DNA from: Clitoria ternatea
Lineage: Eukaryota; Streptophyta; Magnoliopsida; Fabales; Fabaceae
DNA: 64,000 nucleotides
NCBI GenBank assembly: GCA_037962975.1
Contig: CM075673.1
Location: forward strand, 147,518,667 to 147,582,666
Reading direction: 5' to 3'
Shown here: positions 23,700 to 37,189 of the stretch, in pieces
Layout of the letters: each line of letters begins with the position of its first letter
Position numbering within the stretch: position 1 is the first letter of the stretch
Translations under genes and position numbers: made by a program
Notes under the pieces: generated by a model
What the model was told of the DNA's origin: nothing
Databases searched by the model: none
Seen by the model: only the letters and a program-made list of their open reading frames with translations

Positions 23700-25299
23700 A
23701 CACTTTTAAAGGCCAACTGAGACCTCTTCGCATGGAGCCCATTAGATATATCAGGTATTAACCCGAGTATCAGATGCCATCATTGAACATTGACCCCGAC
23801 GCCAAATCAGTTTCATAGAAACAATGAAAACTAGGTTCAGATAGAAGAGCAACAATAAAAAACGAAACGAACAAGCTATATATTGGCAGCCAATTTCATC
23901 TGAAAAGTCAAGTATCCAACTTAGCTCTCCAACGTGGTTATGGTGAAAAAGACAAGCATAAAATGGAGGATGTGCATGGATTTCATCGATTTGAACAAGG
24001 TATGTCCTAAATATCCTTATCCTTTACCCAGTATTGACCTTTGGTAGATGGTACGTCAGGATACCAGGTGCTAAGTTTTATGAACAGATACTCAGGATAC
24101 AATCAGATACAAATGGATCTAAGGGATGAAGAGAAGACAACCTTCATAAATGGGGGGTAATTTATATTACCGAGTGATGTCATTTGGATTAAAGAACGCT
24201 GACGCCACCTATAAAAGGTTGGTGGACAAAATCTTTGCCAAATAGTTTGGAAAGCACATAGAGGTTTACATAGATGATATGGTGGTGAAAACTCAAGAAG
24301 TGGAGAACCACACTACAGATCTGGAGGAAACATTCACCGAGCTAAGAAAACATAACATGCGTCTCAACCCTAAGAAATGCTTATTCGGGGTCTGAGGTGG
24401 AAAATTCTTGGGCTACATGTTAACACACCAAGGAATAGAAGCTAATCCCGATTAATGTTGAGCCATCCTGGAGATGAAGAGCCCCCAGAATATCAAAGAA
24501 GTACAATGCTTCACCAGGAGGATCGCTGCCCTCTTCTGTATCCTCGCTAAGTTCACAGAGAAAGCAATGGCCTTTTATTGGGTATTGAAGAATGCCAAAA
24601 ATCCTTTGAAGAATTGAAAGCCTATTTGGCTTCACCTCTGGTATTAACCAAGCCGACTCCTGGAGCAGAGCTCATCATGTACTTGTCAATCAAGGAATAT
24701 GTAGTAAGTGCATCCTTAGTGCAAGAAAAGGGATCCATTTAAAGGCCTTCACAAGTAAAACTCTACAGGGGGTAGAGGTAAAATACCAAAGAGTAGAAAA
24801 ATTTGCATACAGTTTAGTGGTGCCCGCTCGTAAACTAGGACCCTACTTTCATAGCCACCAAATTATAGTTAGGACAAACCAACCTATTAGTAAAATCTTG
24901 TAGAAACCAGAGTTAGCAAGACAGATGGTTGCATGGGCAGTGGAGCTTTCTGAGTACGGGATTTGATATGAACCCTGAGGGGCTATCAAGGCAGAGTTCT
25001 TAGCAGATTTCATAGCAGAGTTAGGGGATGACAAAGAAAAGTACAATGTCGAACATGCCCTAAGGGCTCTCTTGGTAGATGGGTCCATAAACGAAAAAGG
25101 CAGTGGAGTAAGAATCATACTTGAATCACCTACTGAGCTTGTTATTGGAGAATCACTCAGGTTTCTGTTCAAAGTAAGCAATAACCAAGCAGAATATGAA
25201 GCTCTCATAGCAAAACTCTGAATAGCGCTAGACTTAGGTTCCCGATACATACAAGTAAAAATAGATTCACAACTGGTAACAAGGCAAGCAGAAGGTGCG
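23700..25299 (+). pseudogene. Tat-type reverse transcriptase and RNase H remnant
   Basis: Begins with FAWSPLDISGINPS-like sequence (23709), then KWRMCMDFIDLNK (about 23962), the RT palm entry, and the YIDD catalytic box at 24267-24278 followed by KHNMRLNPKKCLFG. A degenerate connection/gRH part includes KAEFLADFIAEL (about 24990). A second, archaeal-type RNase H follows with LLVDGSINEKGSG (about 25070), NNQAEYEALIAKL and KIDSQLV. It stops abruptly at 25299, where LTR-like DNA starts; the rest of RNase H and integrase were not found downstream. Multiple stops and frameshifts. Dual RNase H domains are a known trait of the Tat lineage. Confidence 0.8.
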
Positions 25300-26267
25300 T
25301 AATAAGCCCTGAAAAGGCTTATTTATTTGGGTCATTTTGCATCGTTTTTGCCTAATTATTAATTTAGAAGTGAAAATAGTATATATTTAGTAAAGTTAGG
25401 ATTTTATTCATTTTATGATTTATTTGTAATTTTAGTTGATAAATATTATATTTTTAGTATGAAATTATAATTATTTAAATATTGTATTTTAACCCTAACG
25501 TACTGTATGTTAATTAACGATTGATACGTTGGAAGTTGTTGCTATTTGTTGTATGTTTTAGACCAAGTAGACACCAGGGAGCATGAGCCAATTCACAACC
25601 AAGCATAACCGAAGGCTTTGGCATATGCAACATCCACACCCACGCTGGCCCATACACTCATGTTCATGCACCATCAAACCACATCCAAGGAGGTCACGTG
25701 TATGCATGCTCATGGGCATATGCCATGCTAGTGCATAATCCATCTTCACGCTTCCACTCTAGATCCCATGCTGGGATATAGTTTCAACCATTAAGCTCAT
25801 CCAAGAGCCATGCGTGCCTATGCTAGCTAGCATGAGTCCATCCTGGGTAAACATACTTCCATCAAGTGCCTCCAAACCATCAACATATCTATGCTAGTTC
25901 ACACATTCCATCTACGCACAACATTTTCACCATTACAGAGACCAAGCATTTATATGTTGATCTTACGTTGGTTCCCATGCCTATTTTCCCTCATCATCAG
26001 ACCCTGACTCAGGAGCCAAACGTCTATATGTTGGTTGTAAGCATCCAAACGCCCACGTTCTGTTCCATGTTCATTAACATAAGCGTTTGTACGCTAGGCA
26101 TCAAAGTTCCTATGCCAAGTATTTAACTTGGGCATTTTCTGACTTGTATATTTTGTAATGTTAGTTAACTTAACTAATTTATTTGTACCTTTTAATTAAT
26201 GGCATTCATTGTAATTATTTCATTTTACGACTTAGTTAGTTTAGGAAACCTATATATACATGTAATG
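25300..26267 (+). mobile_element. LTR-like insertion truncating the Tat remnant
   Basis: Starts TAATAAGCCCTGAAAAGGC, the same layout as TGATAAGTCTTGAAAAGAC at the Athila-type LTR starts, exactly where RNase H homology stops. It contains an 'agcatgagccaattcac'-style C/A-rich U3-like section and a TATA-like CCTATATATA (26249). It is cut at 26267 by the 6.56-kb unit and may resume at 32835. Its end and target duplication were not found. Confidence 0.55.
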
Positions 26268-26393
26268 TGTAACACCCTTGGTTAACTAAGATAATCTCTT
26301 CCACTAGACTATCGCAGTTAACTGAGAGGCTACTAATTTTAAGAAAAATGTGGAAATTTTTTTTTGTACAAGGCAACACATGGTGGAATGAAG

Positions 26394-26442
<49 letters not shown>

Positions 26443-29400
26443 CATACACACTGTACCATACATACATCAAGTGGTCTTATCAGAACTATACAACTAAAAC
26501 AAAAGAGGGGCATGCAGGCACCCTATACAAAATACAGGGAAACATATATACATAAAGTAAACCTAATGACTAAGCATCTCCACCTATAAACTCGTTGTCT
26601 TACCATGGTGACTCAGGTGGATCAGAGGTGGCTGCCAGCTATGATAAGTCTGCAGGGGCAGTGCTCATAGATGGCAACTCGCTAACCTGGCAAACCGGCT
26701 GCTGCCTACGGTTGGTGTAAGCCTCATAGGCCTCTACCAAGAGACCTTAGGCTGCCGCTGACATCTCTCAGTAATCCTCAGTCTCCCCGTACATATAGCT
26801 CCTGTAAATGTGCCGAAGGAATCCCTGAGACTGGTCTCATTTCTATCTCGCTATATACCTCTCCGTCAGGGTCATCACTAACACCCCCTGACACATAGGA
26901 ATATCCTCTAGTCTGCCTATCATGTGGACCGTGAGTGGAACGGCTGGGGGAAGCTGCGAGGGTAAAGCGGAAGTGCAGTAGGGTCCACAGCTACTAAATC
27001 CATTGGTATATCAAGAGGGAACTCCTTCAGTTCCTCCTCATCCTCATCCTCATCCTCGACTAGGAGTATGACATACTCTAGAGTCAGCTCACTTTGAGGG
27101 GCTGCTCCTGCTAGGTTTGGTCCTGTTGGAATCTCTGCCTACTGAATAGAAGGTGGGGCCATGGTTGGAACCACCAAGAGATGGAAACTGAAGGGATCAT
27201 CCATCAAGGCTGCCTCCCTACCTGATAGCTCCTCAAGCTCCTCTACGCTCAAAGGGCATGGTGGATCACTGTAGCGTTGAACTGTGCTCTTTATGACCTC
27301 CACATCCTAATCATAGGGTCGCTCGACCTCCAGCTAAGATGGGGGAGGTACATCGACTGGGATGTCCTCTGGAATCACAGGTAGATAACTGGGGCCTGTC
27401 TGGTCCTCCTAACATAATGCTCACCTCGTATGATAAGCGTGCCCGGATGGAGGTCTAAAATGAATAGTTGTAAAGGTAAGTCTCTACCTCCATAACAATT
27501 GGGGAGTGTCATTACTAACACTCGCCTAATACAATTCAATCAATCACAATTAACCTTTTTGGCTCTCTTTGGGGTCCCTAATGTATAGTCTAAGTTGTCT
27601 CACCACTCTTGGTCCTGACGGACCATTCCTATTTTTCCATTTGCCTCCTAAAATTACTAAGATTCATGTTATCTCAATAATCAATAAGGAATCACAATCT
27701 CATTATAATAATGCAATGCATGAATTTCTTTTCTTAATCAGCATAACTACTTTGTATGATGCATAAAGCCTCATCAATCACAACACATCATCCACTAAAT
27801 CCCACCTTATCCTCCTGTCCAACTAGAGCGATCGGAGCTCGCCTTGTGCTATTTTCACAAAAGAAAGGGGTAAGGACTCATAGTCTAATCGACAATGGAT
27901 CTAATCACATCTCATCAGAATAGGCACTATATGGGCATAGAAACTCTCACCTTGAGTCGTAGTATACCAGAGTTACCAGGTTGTCCGGCCTCAGAATATA
28001 AGCCATTGGAGGTCTGCCCCGGTATACTCCCAAGACCGTCAACAGGGGATCGTGACGCTGGAGTTCTTCAGTGTACCCTTCACTAGATGCTCTAAGGAGT
28101 TATTCAATCATCCACCCTTATCCTCCATGTATGATGTATGATTCAACAGTTTATTCATAATTCATTGGTCTTCAATAGGGTCCCTTCAATGACTCCCTCT
28201 CATTCCTAATGTTGAGCTATTTTTCTTTAATGATTCCTCCTGACACTTAAGAATGAAATGGGATTCCGCGATCCCCAAAAAATCACAGGGTACCCTGGCG
28301 CCACAACGCCCATTAATCATTCTTGGATCCGAACTCTTACACTTTCACAATTAATCATCTCGGAACCCCTGCCGATACCATTTTCCACATTCATTTGTCT
28401 TATTCAAGATCTCTTAGTATTCAATCATCCATGCATCACACACAACATTTATCAACACAGTATATTCATGAGATACTTGACTTAAGCTCACACATTCATC
28501 AACATATCATATCAATAATCATTTAGTGTCACCACAACATACACAGCAACATGTATCTCTAATTCTTATTCATGGACTTTATGTGAATAACATACTTGTT
28601 GGTATTAAATTCGATATGCTAACTTATACGTTGGTTCGCCATTAAATGTTTTTAAATTGTATAACTGGTCAGCTTGTTTTGCGAAATAGTTAGGTTTTCT
28701 CATATCATTACGTTGTTTATATCCCTATTGATTTAATTATGTAAGATTAACTTCATTATATAATTTAATTTCTTAATGTCCAATTATGAACTCTTAAGTC
28801 ATCGCCAAGCGGTCTCATTGTTTATTTTCTTTTACTAATCCAAATGAGCTTTATTTGTTGAATAACTTATTTCCTTGGTCACTAAATGGGCCACTAATTC
28901 TTTATGCACCATTATCGATTTAGTGATGTTCTTTTTCGACTTATAACCACTAAATTTTGTACCCCTTTCTTTGCTCCTATTATTTCTAACTATATTAACC
29001 AATTTGTTTCCTTAGTTACACTCTTTTAATCAACTAAAATTTATTTCCTCTATGATTGTCCATTTGTTACTTAAAGATCTAGAGACTACTTTAACATTTA
29101 TATCATGAACTTAGTCCAATATTACTTAGCCACTAAAGTTGCTATTTAATTTGTAGGTCATTCTGCTTCTTTTTATCGTTTAGTCCAGAGTCTAAATCCT
29201 AAAATCTTTCTTGCTTAGTTAATTATTTATGCCATGTATAAAAATTCCTAAGTTCTTTTCTCCCTTTTTTATTGGTTACTAAAGTTTCTAACTCCTCACA
29301 TCCATTTCTTTATTTGAATTCCTAAATTTACACTTATTTCATTTAAGTACACATCTCTTGTCATAATTAGTTTATTAGGGTCCCTATTTTTCTTCTATAA

Positions 29401-32400
29401 CTTGTTCCAAATTGGACTCTAAGATTCCTCTTTATTTCTTTTCTTTTTCCACTTAACTTACATAGCCCATTAAAATATTTAAACCCAAAATTTTATTCCC
29501 TAATGAAATCTTTTTCCAAATTAGTTCTATTTTAGTAAATTCCTAAAGTCCTTTTTACATCCTACCTCAATTGGTCACTAAAGTTGGTTACTAAAATTGG
29601 TCACAAAATTTTCTAAATTCTAACGTCCATTTTATTATGCTTCAAAATTCGTTTTATTTCCATTTCTTTTTCTTAGTTTACAAAATTTTTTTGGGTCTAG
29701 ACCATGTCACTTGTTGGTAAAACTTTTTCAAGTAAAATTTTATATTTTTCAAAATCAACTTATTTGTTTAATTAAATTTTATAAAACTTTATAACAATTT
29801 AAAAGCAATGCCAATTTTAGCACTTAATAAAGTAAAACGTCGTAACCGTCCAGTCGGTGAATTTTCTTGAAGTGCGCGATATCATCAAAATGATTCTAAC
29901 GATGCTTAACGATAATTTTAGTTCTTAACAGCGGGGCTTACCGGGGAAATAAATTACAAATTACACAATGACACCATAAAATTTAAAATTTAATAATACA
30001 ACCATATCGAATTAAACCGAGCCTACTTAAATACTAAAATTTCTAAATTTCCCGTTACGACTCCGATCGCGATAAAATCCTTCCGAGCACATGAACATCG
30101 AGTTACGCCAAATAAAATTTATAAAATACCCATTAACTTAAAATGAAATAATTTTAACCTTCGGTTATGAAAAATTTCACAGTTTGAAATCTAACCGTTA
30201 GATCACGATGAAATTTAAAACGAAGGTTCTCGGATACTCAGGTAATATTATAGAATGATCAGAAATAAAATCAAATGAGGTAAGACCCCCTTTACCTCAT
30301 GAGACAGCCACTGTTTGGAGGAAGGAGATGGTGGCCTCGTCGAAAAATTTGTTGAACGGTCCAAACGCCTCCCGATTGTTGCCTAAGTTCCCGATCCTAA
30401 AAGCAACCAACAATCGACCAAGAGATGACAAAGGGGTCATGGCTTTGGCCCTTAAAAATAGAGGAAATTTCATAATAAATTTTAGTTTACAAACTATTTT
30501 GATCATGAGAAATTTAAGGACAAGCCCAATGAACATAAATGCAAAAATCCCTTACCTTTGTGGCTTAAAAGGCTCACGGTTTTGGAGGCCAAGACAAGGG
30601 AGGTCAAGTTGAGTTTTTTAGAACTTCAAAACCTAAGGGAGAATAGGAAGAAGCTGGCTGTTTGGGTGGAGGAATGGTCACGGATTGGAAGAGGTAAAAG
30701 GAGAATGGAGGATCTTGGTGGTTGATGGTGGGGGCGGTGTGGTTCAACCGTGAAAATAGGTGGTTGTGGTACGCTTGGTAATGGCGTGAAGTGGTCAAGA
30801 GAGGAGGGATTTATGGCTGGAATTAGTTAATTATAGGGAGAAAGAATGGCTTGCTATTTTGACTGAGAATGGAGTGAAAGAATGGAAGAGAATGAGTGTA
30901 AAGTTTTAAGGTGATTTGATGTCGGGTTAATTGCATGAGTTTTGATTGGATAAAGAGGAAGGTGGGAGGGCTGAGTGGAGGGTGAGAGCAAGGCCATGAC
31001 ATATGTCCAGGGAGGTGGCAAGGGTAGTGAGATGGTCGAAAATGGGTGGCCGGGAAATTAACTTGTCGGACAAGAAATTAAAGCGTGCAGAATTTTTATG
31101 AATCCGAAAATAAGGAAGTTAGAAATAAATAATGGTTAATTCATGTGATGAGAATCTTGAAAAATGGTCAACGTAAAGTTTATATATCTCATTTTTATCT
31201 TTAATTTGATATATCGTTTGTGATAATCCAAGATTGTTAGCTTGAGATATGCTCGATTTACGACAGGGTGTTCCAGAAGCTCCCGGATCAGCTAGGGCCT
31301 CGGTAATAAATTCATCATTAATTCTCTTTTGGGAATTTGGTTTTATGCCTTGCATAATAATCATAGAGCTCTTTGATATGGATCCATAGCAAAAAGAACA
31401 AAGCGATTCAAGCATCGAACAAAGGAGATATGTGAATTTTATTAAAGACTGCCAGCAATATGACGAAACAGCTAAAAGGTTGCAAAGATCCATTAAACTG
31501 TACTGATCTAGAGGTATTTAGCCTTTGATTTCTTCATGGAAAATGTATATAATTTTGTTATAGAGATTTTGACATGAATTTTGTATGAATTAGAGGTCAT
31601 TGAAAGAGTTATGAATTTTTTATAAACCACGCACACGATAAAATGTTCAAACAGTGGAATTTTGAGGCAAACAGACTTAATCTTCGATTTTGGGTGGGAA
31701 TCAGAGTTTGCGGCTAGAAACGGAGATTAAAGATCTTTTCAAAAGAAAGGGATTGAGACTAAAATTGTTTGATTCCAAGATCGTATGCAAAAGTTGGGTC
31801 CAAAACACTGAAGGCATTCAAGTCGAGCTTTAAAGCGATTTATGAAGAAACTGATTTTTGGAAAAACGAGGGTGATAGAGTCCGAACTGAGCTTTGGCCT
31901 CTTCAGGAAAAGTTCCTAAAACGTCAAAATGAGTTACTAGAGACTGACCGTGTCGCCATCGGATATCCTGAAATATATGCACGATCAAACGTAATAGACG
32001 TTAAAAGTTCTGATTGAACTCGTTAGGCCAAGCCAGACACCCTTGATTCTTCACGGAGGGATTCTAACAGGACTAGTTTCCCTACTAGATCACTAGTCTC
32101 GGGTCGAATGGACAGAGTCTGATCCTTGGTTGGGTCCCATAGTTCAAATCCGACGAACCGAGTGATATTTATCATTTTAAATATTAATAATAACCAATTA
32201 ATTCTTAACTAAACCTCATCATAAATAGATTTTCATATTTTAAACGTATTATTGATAATATTAGGCATCAAAACAAACATCATCTAATTATTCTATTTTA
32301 CCTTAATTAATTAAAATTATTAATAATAAAATCCATTAACCGGTCAATATCAAAATAAGATATTTGCTACTAATTAACTTTATTAAAAGGGTTAATTAGT

Positions 32401-32829
32401 GTCTTACAAAATCTTAGGCTCTAATAATTATCTAGCCTTAAAATCTAACTCGACACTTAAATAAGTCTTAATATTCTCAACCAGCTATTGCTAAAATTAA
32501 CAGATAGTTGACTAATGTCATTTATAAATTACTAAACTTAAACAGCATTCATTAATCTCAATGTTAAATCAAACATGATCGTCTCCTTATATGAATTACT
32601 ACCAAGTCAATAAATTCTCTAAATATCACAATTAAACACAGTGTCTTTTGCTTGCTCATTTTATTTAACTGAGCTGTTCACTACTCACACCTTCTCGGGG
32701 TCTCCCTTCCTTACACTCAGAGCGATCTGGGGGTTAGGCCAAAGCTCCAACTCTCCTAAAAGACTTAGTAAGACACTCTAGGAGGTCCGAGAGCTTGGGT
32801 TCTTATTTTGAAAAATCAGGGCTGTTACA
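26268..32829 (-). mobile_element. 6.56-kb TG...CA unit with TAATG duplication, no proteins
   Basis: Plus-strand ends are TGTAACACCC (26268) and GGGCTGTTACA (32829), flanked by perfect 5-bp duplications TAATG (26263-26267 and 32830-32834). Read on the minus strand it runs TGTAACAGCCC...GGGTGTTACA, the usual form of long chromovirus LTR ends. I find no gag, protease, RT or integrase motifs on either strand and no internal LTR pair. It may be a very long solo LTR, perhaps with further insertions, or a large non-autonomous derivative. The interior includes a phrase near 30200 ('ccgttagatcacgatg') that looks like Del/Tekay LTRs. Small frames (for example 31119-31493 minus) look accidental. Confidence 0.6.
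26398..26438. repeat. (TA)n microsatellite
   Basis: About twenty TA dinucleotides, followed by a short CATA/CACA tail. It lies 130 bp inside the 6.56-kb unit and creates spurious tyrosine/isoleucine frames on both strands. Confidence 0.95.
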
Positions 32830-32834
32830 TAATG

Positions 32835-34246
32835 TCATTAATGTAAGGGAGATCCCGTAACTAACTCTTCATATTCTAATTCATTCTCAGATATCTTTTC
32901 TTTTTCTAAATATTTTCTCCCACTAGATGCTCTCATCCCTAACCTCCATTCTCTGTATCCATTTTCGTTTCCTATCCATGAGTGCTTAATTCTCTTAGAT
33001 TGAGATTGAATAAACGTGAACACTTATTTTTGTTCGGTAAAAATATATATATATGTAAAAAAATGAAAAGCATTGTGACCGTTACATAGTGATCATTGGA
33101 ATAGTAACCTTCTCCATTTCTATAAATACTCAATCTCTCCTCACTTCCTACCACACTCTCAAAATCATTTTCTCTCTTTCATCAACCTTCTTTCTTAATT
33201 TTTCACAAGCAATGACCAATAGGTATCGAAGCAAAGACGAAAGAATAAGGGAAGAAAACTAATGTTTGGTGACTACCTTCTTGCTCCTTGTAGCATTTGT
33301 AATACTTGCTCTCTTTTGGCTATTTTATTTATGGTCCAATGTGTAATAAATAATTTAAGGATTTTAAAATAATTTATATTTTCATGATAGTAAATGATTA
33401 CTCATTTGTACTCAAAATAATTTTTTAAAAAGTAAAAAAATGAAAAAAGGAAAAAAATAAAAACAAAAATAGACCCAAAGAGAAAATAAAGAGGCTAGAA
33501 AAAACGAAAATAGGCAAAAAAAACAAAACAAAAAATAAATAAAATGAAAATGGGCCCAAAAAAGGGTCAGAAAAAAAAAGAAGTTTTCAGTATTTTTTAG
33601 GTGGGAACCAGTTTGGTTGCATAATTGGAGAAAATGGGGAAAGTTGGCACTAAAATTTTGACAATTTGGAAAAGAAGGAAAGTGATGGCACTTAATGAGG
33701 GATCCAAGGCTAAATTTCTTCTATAAATAGAGCATGATGCAAAGAAAAAAAGAGGAGAAGAAGGAAAAAAAGAGAAAAAAGTGATAGTTTTTTGTGTAAT
33801 TTTTTAGAAAAACTTGTTTTCAAAAATAGAAATATGGAAATGTTGTTATGAGAATGTGTGTATTACTCTAATATATTTTAGTATATGAGTTCTGTAACCC
33901 AAATTACCTTAAAAGTTTTGTAACCAGTTTCCAAACACTCTTGAATTAAGCCTGAAAAACCAGAAATCAGAGAAACCCATAGAAAATCAATTTCCTGAAT
34001 TCTGTTTTTGTTCTTCATTAATTGTTACTGTGCTAAGATATTTCTAATAAAAATGAGAACATTTATTTATCTCTTTATTATATTTTTATTTTATTAATAT
34101 TGTAATTTTTTCTTGTAGAATTTTATTTATAATTTGATTGTCATAATTAAGATCATAATTTCATTTAATTTTCTTTTTAGTTCCTTTATTTCTTGTATTT
34201 TATTTGGTGTTTGTTATTACTATCATTATTATTGTTGTTTACCATT
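32835..34246. other. AT-rich, LTR-like noncoding sequence
   Basis: Probably continues the LTR interrupted at 26267 (32835 to about 33340, with 'ctataaatactc' near 33120). It then becomes very A-rich with another TATA-like 'ctataaatagag' at about 33722. A second degraded LTR may be present. No coding sequence was recognised. Confidence 0.35.
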
Positions 34247-34987
34247 TGATCCAGTCTCAATACCGGTATCCGTTCTACAAGACATATTTCAACGTCTTTG
34301 ACAGTTTACCAACGTGCAACCGGTGTCATCGGTATACATCCGGACTCTAATTCCGTATCAGGCGCTCTCCCTATACTGGTTGTTCAGGATAACACCATGA
34401 CACCGGATAACATACACGTCACCATACAGAAGACAAAGGGCATTGCTACAGGGACCGATCAATAATTCCCCACACTACGAGTCAAAATCTGCTCACGGGA
34501 ATAATCAACTTGTCCCCTAAGACCAACCTACACTCCCTACGTTCAATATAAAATAGCCACTTGACCCAATCATGCTGGCAAGTGCGCAATAAGATAATAA
34601 TTTATAATATTATTGGAGGTTAGTGGTTCCCCACTAACGAATCCTCGTATATCGAGCCAATCAGGTATATGAACTCTATTCATCAATGGAGAGAGGGATC
34701 TTCGACTATTTTTCAACTTATAATTACTCTCTGAAAACATTCCTCACTTGGAATATTATCACTGACTTGAGCGTCGGAGAATCTTCGCAGGTGACACCAC
34801 CTTTCGCCCACTTCAATGCGTGAGGACGGTGTGAAGGACCTCTAGGACGCCCAATCCGCCCTCTTCATACAAAGACATCGGACATATAGATCGGATACTC
34901 ACATAACCGGTCTTCAGAGAGGTAATCATCTCACTATTTATGATTGGCCCGACACCGGATCTTTTGACCCCGGTTCAGGACAGATCA
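34247..34987 (+). repeat. 5' LTR of outer Tat-type element
   Basis: A 741-bp stretch starting TGATCCAGTC and ending ACAGATCA immediately before the primer-binding site, giving TGAT...ATCA termini. It has a TATA-like ATATAAAATAGCC (about 34547) and the R-region phrase ACTGACTTGAGCGTCGGAG (about 34761), a hallmark of Tat-group LTRs. The 3' partner is outside the window, so the left edge rests on TG alone. Confidence 0.7.
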
Positions 34988-35006
34988 TTGGCACGCCCAG
35001 TGGGAC
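34988..35006 (+). promoter_or_regulatory. Primer-binding site of outer Tat element
   Basis: TTGGCACGCCCAGTGGGAC directly abuts the LTR end, the form of TTGGCGCC...GTGGGA-type Tat primer-binding sites. The complementary tRNA was not determined. Confidence 0.6.
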
Positions 35007-35054
35007 GCGATAAAGTTATTCCCACCTCTCGTTTACAAAGTCTGATTTTGCGTC

Positions 35055-36815
35055 ATGGAAGGCAATGGAAGAAACATATCCGATGGGCACGTAGAAGATG
35101 TTACGGCCCAAGAACAACCAGCGAACAGACGCTTGGTTTTTAAGTCACCTGTTGGGAGTTCAAAGAGAATGGTGCAAGTATTTGCACCCGATCCAAGGGA
35201 TGAGATGATACGAAAACTGATGGAGGAGTTAGTGGAGTTAAAACGTGAAAGACAGAGCATGGGAGAGAAATCAACATCCCAAACTGATGGGACACACCAT
35301 ACAGCCGATGGAGAAAAATCCATAACTCTCCAATACTCAAACATCCCCACGTTTGAGGGGAGAGAACAGACCCATGATTCTAATGATGGAGCAGCTCATG
35401 GGAAGAGGGAGCTAATTACAACACCCCCGGTAACTTACAAACTCAAAGTTCCCTTCTCAAGGAGGCTTATGAGTATCCACATCCCTAAACATCTTCAAAC
35501 CACTCAGCCACTCTCCATTAGAAAGTATAATGGTGAAACCGATCCTACTAAGCATCTTGATGCTTACGTATTTGAAGCCATATACTTAGGGGCTGACGAA
35601 GACGTGATGTGTCGGATGTTCCCATGAACATTGTCAGAAGAGGCCCTCGGCTGGTTTAAAGGTTTACCTTCAGGATCCATAGATTCCTGGGCTGAAATGG
35701 CAGCTATTTTTGAAACTCACTTTGTCATCTCTAGAGATATTCCCAGGACATCTCATACTTTAGCCTAAATCAAACAGGGCAAAAACGAAACCTTAAAGGA
35801 TTTCCTGAAGAGGTTTTATAAGGAAGCATCCCTGGTTCCTAACCTCACAGAATCCATTAAGCTGCATATCGTTATTGAGGCATTGTAGCCAAGATCAGCC
35901 TTCGCTCTCTCACTAGCAAAAAGCCCACCAACAATATTTGAGGAGTTCAGGAAGAAAGCCTCGAAGTATGTGGGTATAGAGATGCACCTAGAGGCTATGG
36001 CTGCAAAGAAAAAGCCAACACCACCACCTTCACAGCCGTGGAGAGATAAGGAGAAAATAAGGTCAGAACGCTTGGAGAGGCCATTCAACAACCCTAAAGT
36101 TAACAACTCCTCTCCTCGACCTCGAGAAAGACGTGCTAATTCCTTCAGCCATTATGCACCTCTGACAGCCAGGCCATCTCATATTTTGAGAGAGGTAGGA
36201 TGGCCAGCATTCAGCATCTATGGCATTAGAAGGCCAGCCCCTGTGAAAAGACCAGGGAATCCCCGTAAGTACTGTGATTTTCATGAACAGACAGGTCATT
36301 CCACTGATGAATGCCAAGCTCTAAAAAACATAGTCGAAACGTTAATTAGAGAGGGCAAACTAAAGGAGTACCTGTTCAAAGAAAAATCCTTTGACAGGGT
36401 AGATCGGAATGAGAAAAGAGAAAGAGATCTAGACGATGGGGATAACAATAGCCGTAATCCGGTTAGAAAGTTCTCTGCTGCGAAGAAACAGAAAGGTGCA
36501 ATGACTGATGATATAGCACACAGAGATGACATGCCTCAGCAACAGCGTCAAGGCCGGCGTGAAGTCATTGATATGATCGCTGGAGGGTTCGTTGGGGGAG
36601 GAGCTTCAATTATAGCCCGTAAGAATCATCATAGAATGATTCTGTCTGTACAAGGAAAAGTTAGAGATAATCGTCCTTACAGAGGAGGGGTTGAAGCTCC
36701 AGTAATTTCATCCTCTGATGAGGATTTTGGTCCTACCATTCCTGGTGGAGACGATGCTGTAGTCATCGTTGCAGTGATAGCCAACAACGACGTCCGAAGA
36801 ATCCTTGTTGACTAG
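35055..36815 (+). pseudogene. Tat gag (outer element) and start of protease
   Basis: Structural polyprotein that would form the virus-like particle. The ATG at 35055 is 49 bp after the primer-binding site. One frame runs to 36815 with stops at 35625 (TGA), 35766 (TAA), 35887 (TAG) and 36813 (TAG). The gag domain is recognisable as RKYNGETDPTKHLDAY then EEALGWFKGLPSGSI and ETLKDFLKRFYKEA. A basic Pro-rich linker precedes a zinc-knuckle-like YCDFHEQTGHSTDEC (about 36268) and NIVETLIREGKLKEYL. A charged region then leads into the protease, whose active-site loop reads ILVD, stop, RSSCDVIF. The stops sit in codons one C-to-T change away from Gln or Arg. Confidence 0.85.
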
Positions 36816-37136
36816 AGAAGTTCCTGTGATGTTATTTTTTATAATTGCTTTAAAAGAATGGGTTTTAATGACTCAGACTTACAACCTTACACACAGGAAC
36901 TAACAGCATTTAATGGTGTAAAGCAACCAACAAAGGGGTACCTTGACACCCTTATCTCTTTTGAGGGTGAGCCAGGGGCCAGAACGGTTAAATCCCGAGT
37001 GCTGGTGATTGATGTTGAGTCACCATTCAACGGCATCATAGGCCGCCCTACCTTGAATGCTATGGAGGCAGTTGTGTTAACTCCACACCTCCTTATCAAG
37101 TTTATCGATAAGGACAATGCTGTTTCATCCGTCTGA
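36720..37136 (+). pseudogene. Tat aspartic protease (outer element)
   Basis: Retroviral-type protease in the same frame as gag. The active-site strand ILVD is followed by an in-frame TAG (36813-36815), then RSSCDVIFYNCFKRMG, and after about 90 residues the IIGRPTLNAMEAV segment typical of the second half of the domain. Translation ends at TGA (37134-37136). Homology then continues as DQEMARYCYNLSL, followed by a frameshift near 37170 into the RT frame. The catalytic Asp is kept. Confidence 0.8.
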
Positions 37137-37189
37137 GGTGACCAAGAGATGGCCAGGTACTGTTACAACCTAAGCCTGAATGTGCAAAG

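Noticed and set aside
26236..26555. Tyr/Ile-repeat ORFs on both strands
   Set aside because: They are translations of the (TA)n microsatellite at 26398-26438.
32120..32160. B-box-like 'agttcaaatccgac'
   Set aside because: No A-box or cloverleaf upstream; probably chance within LTR-like DNA.
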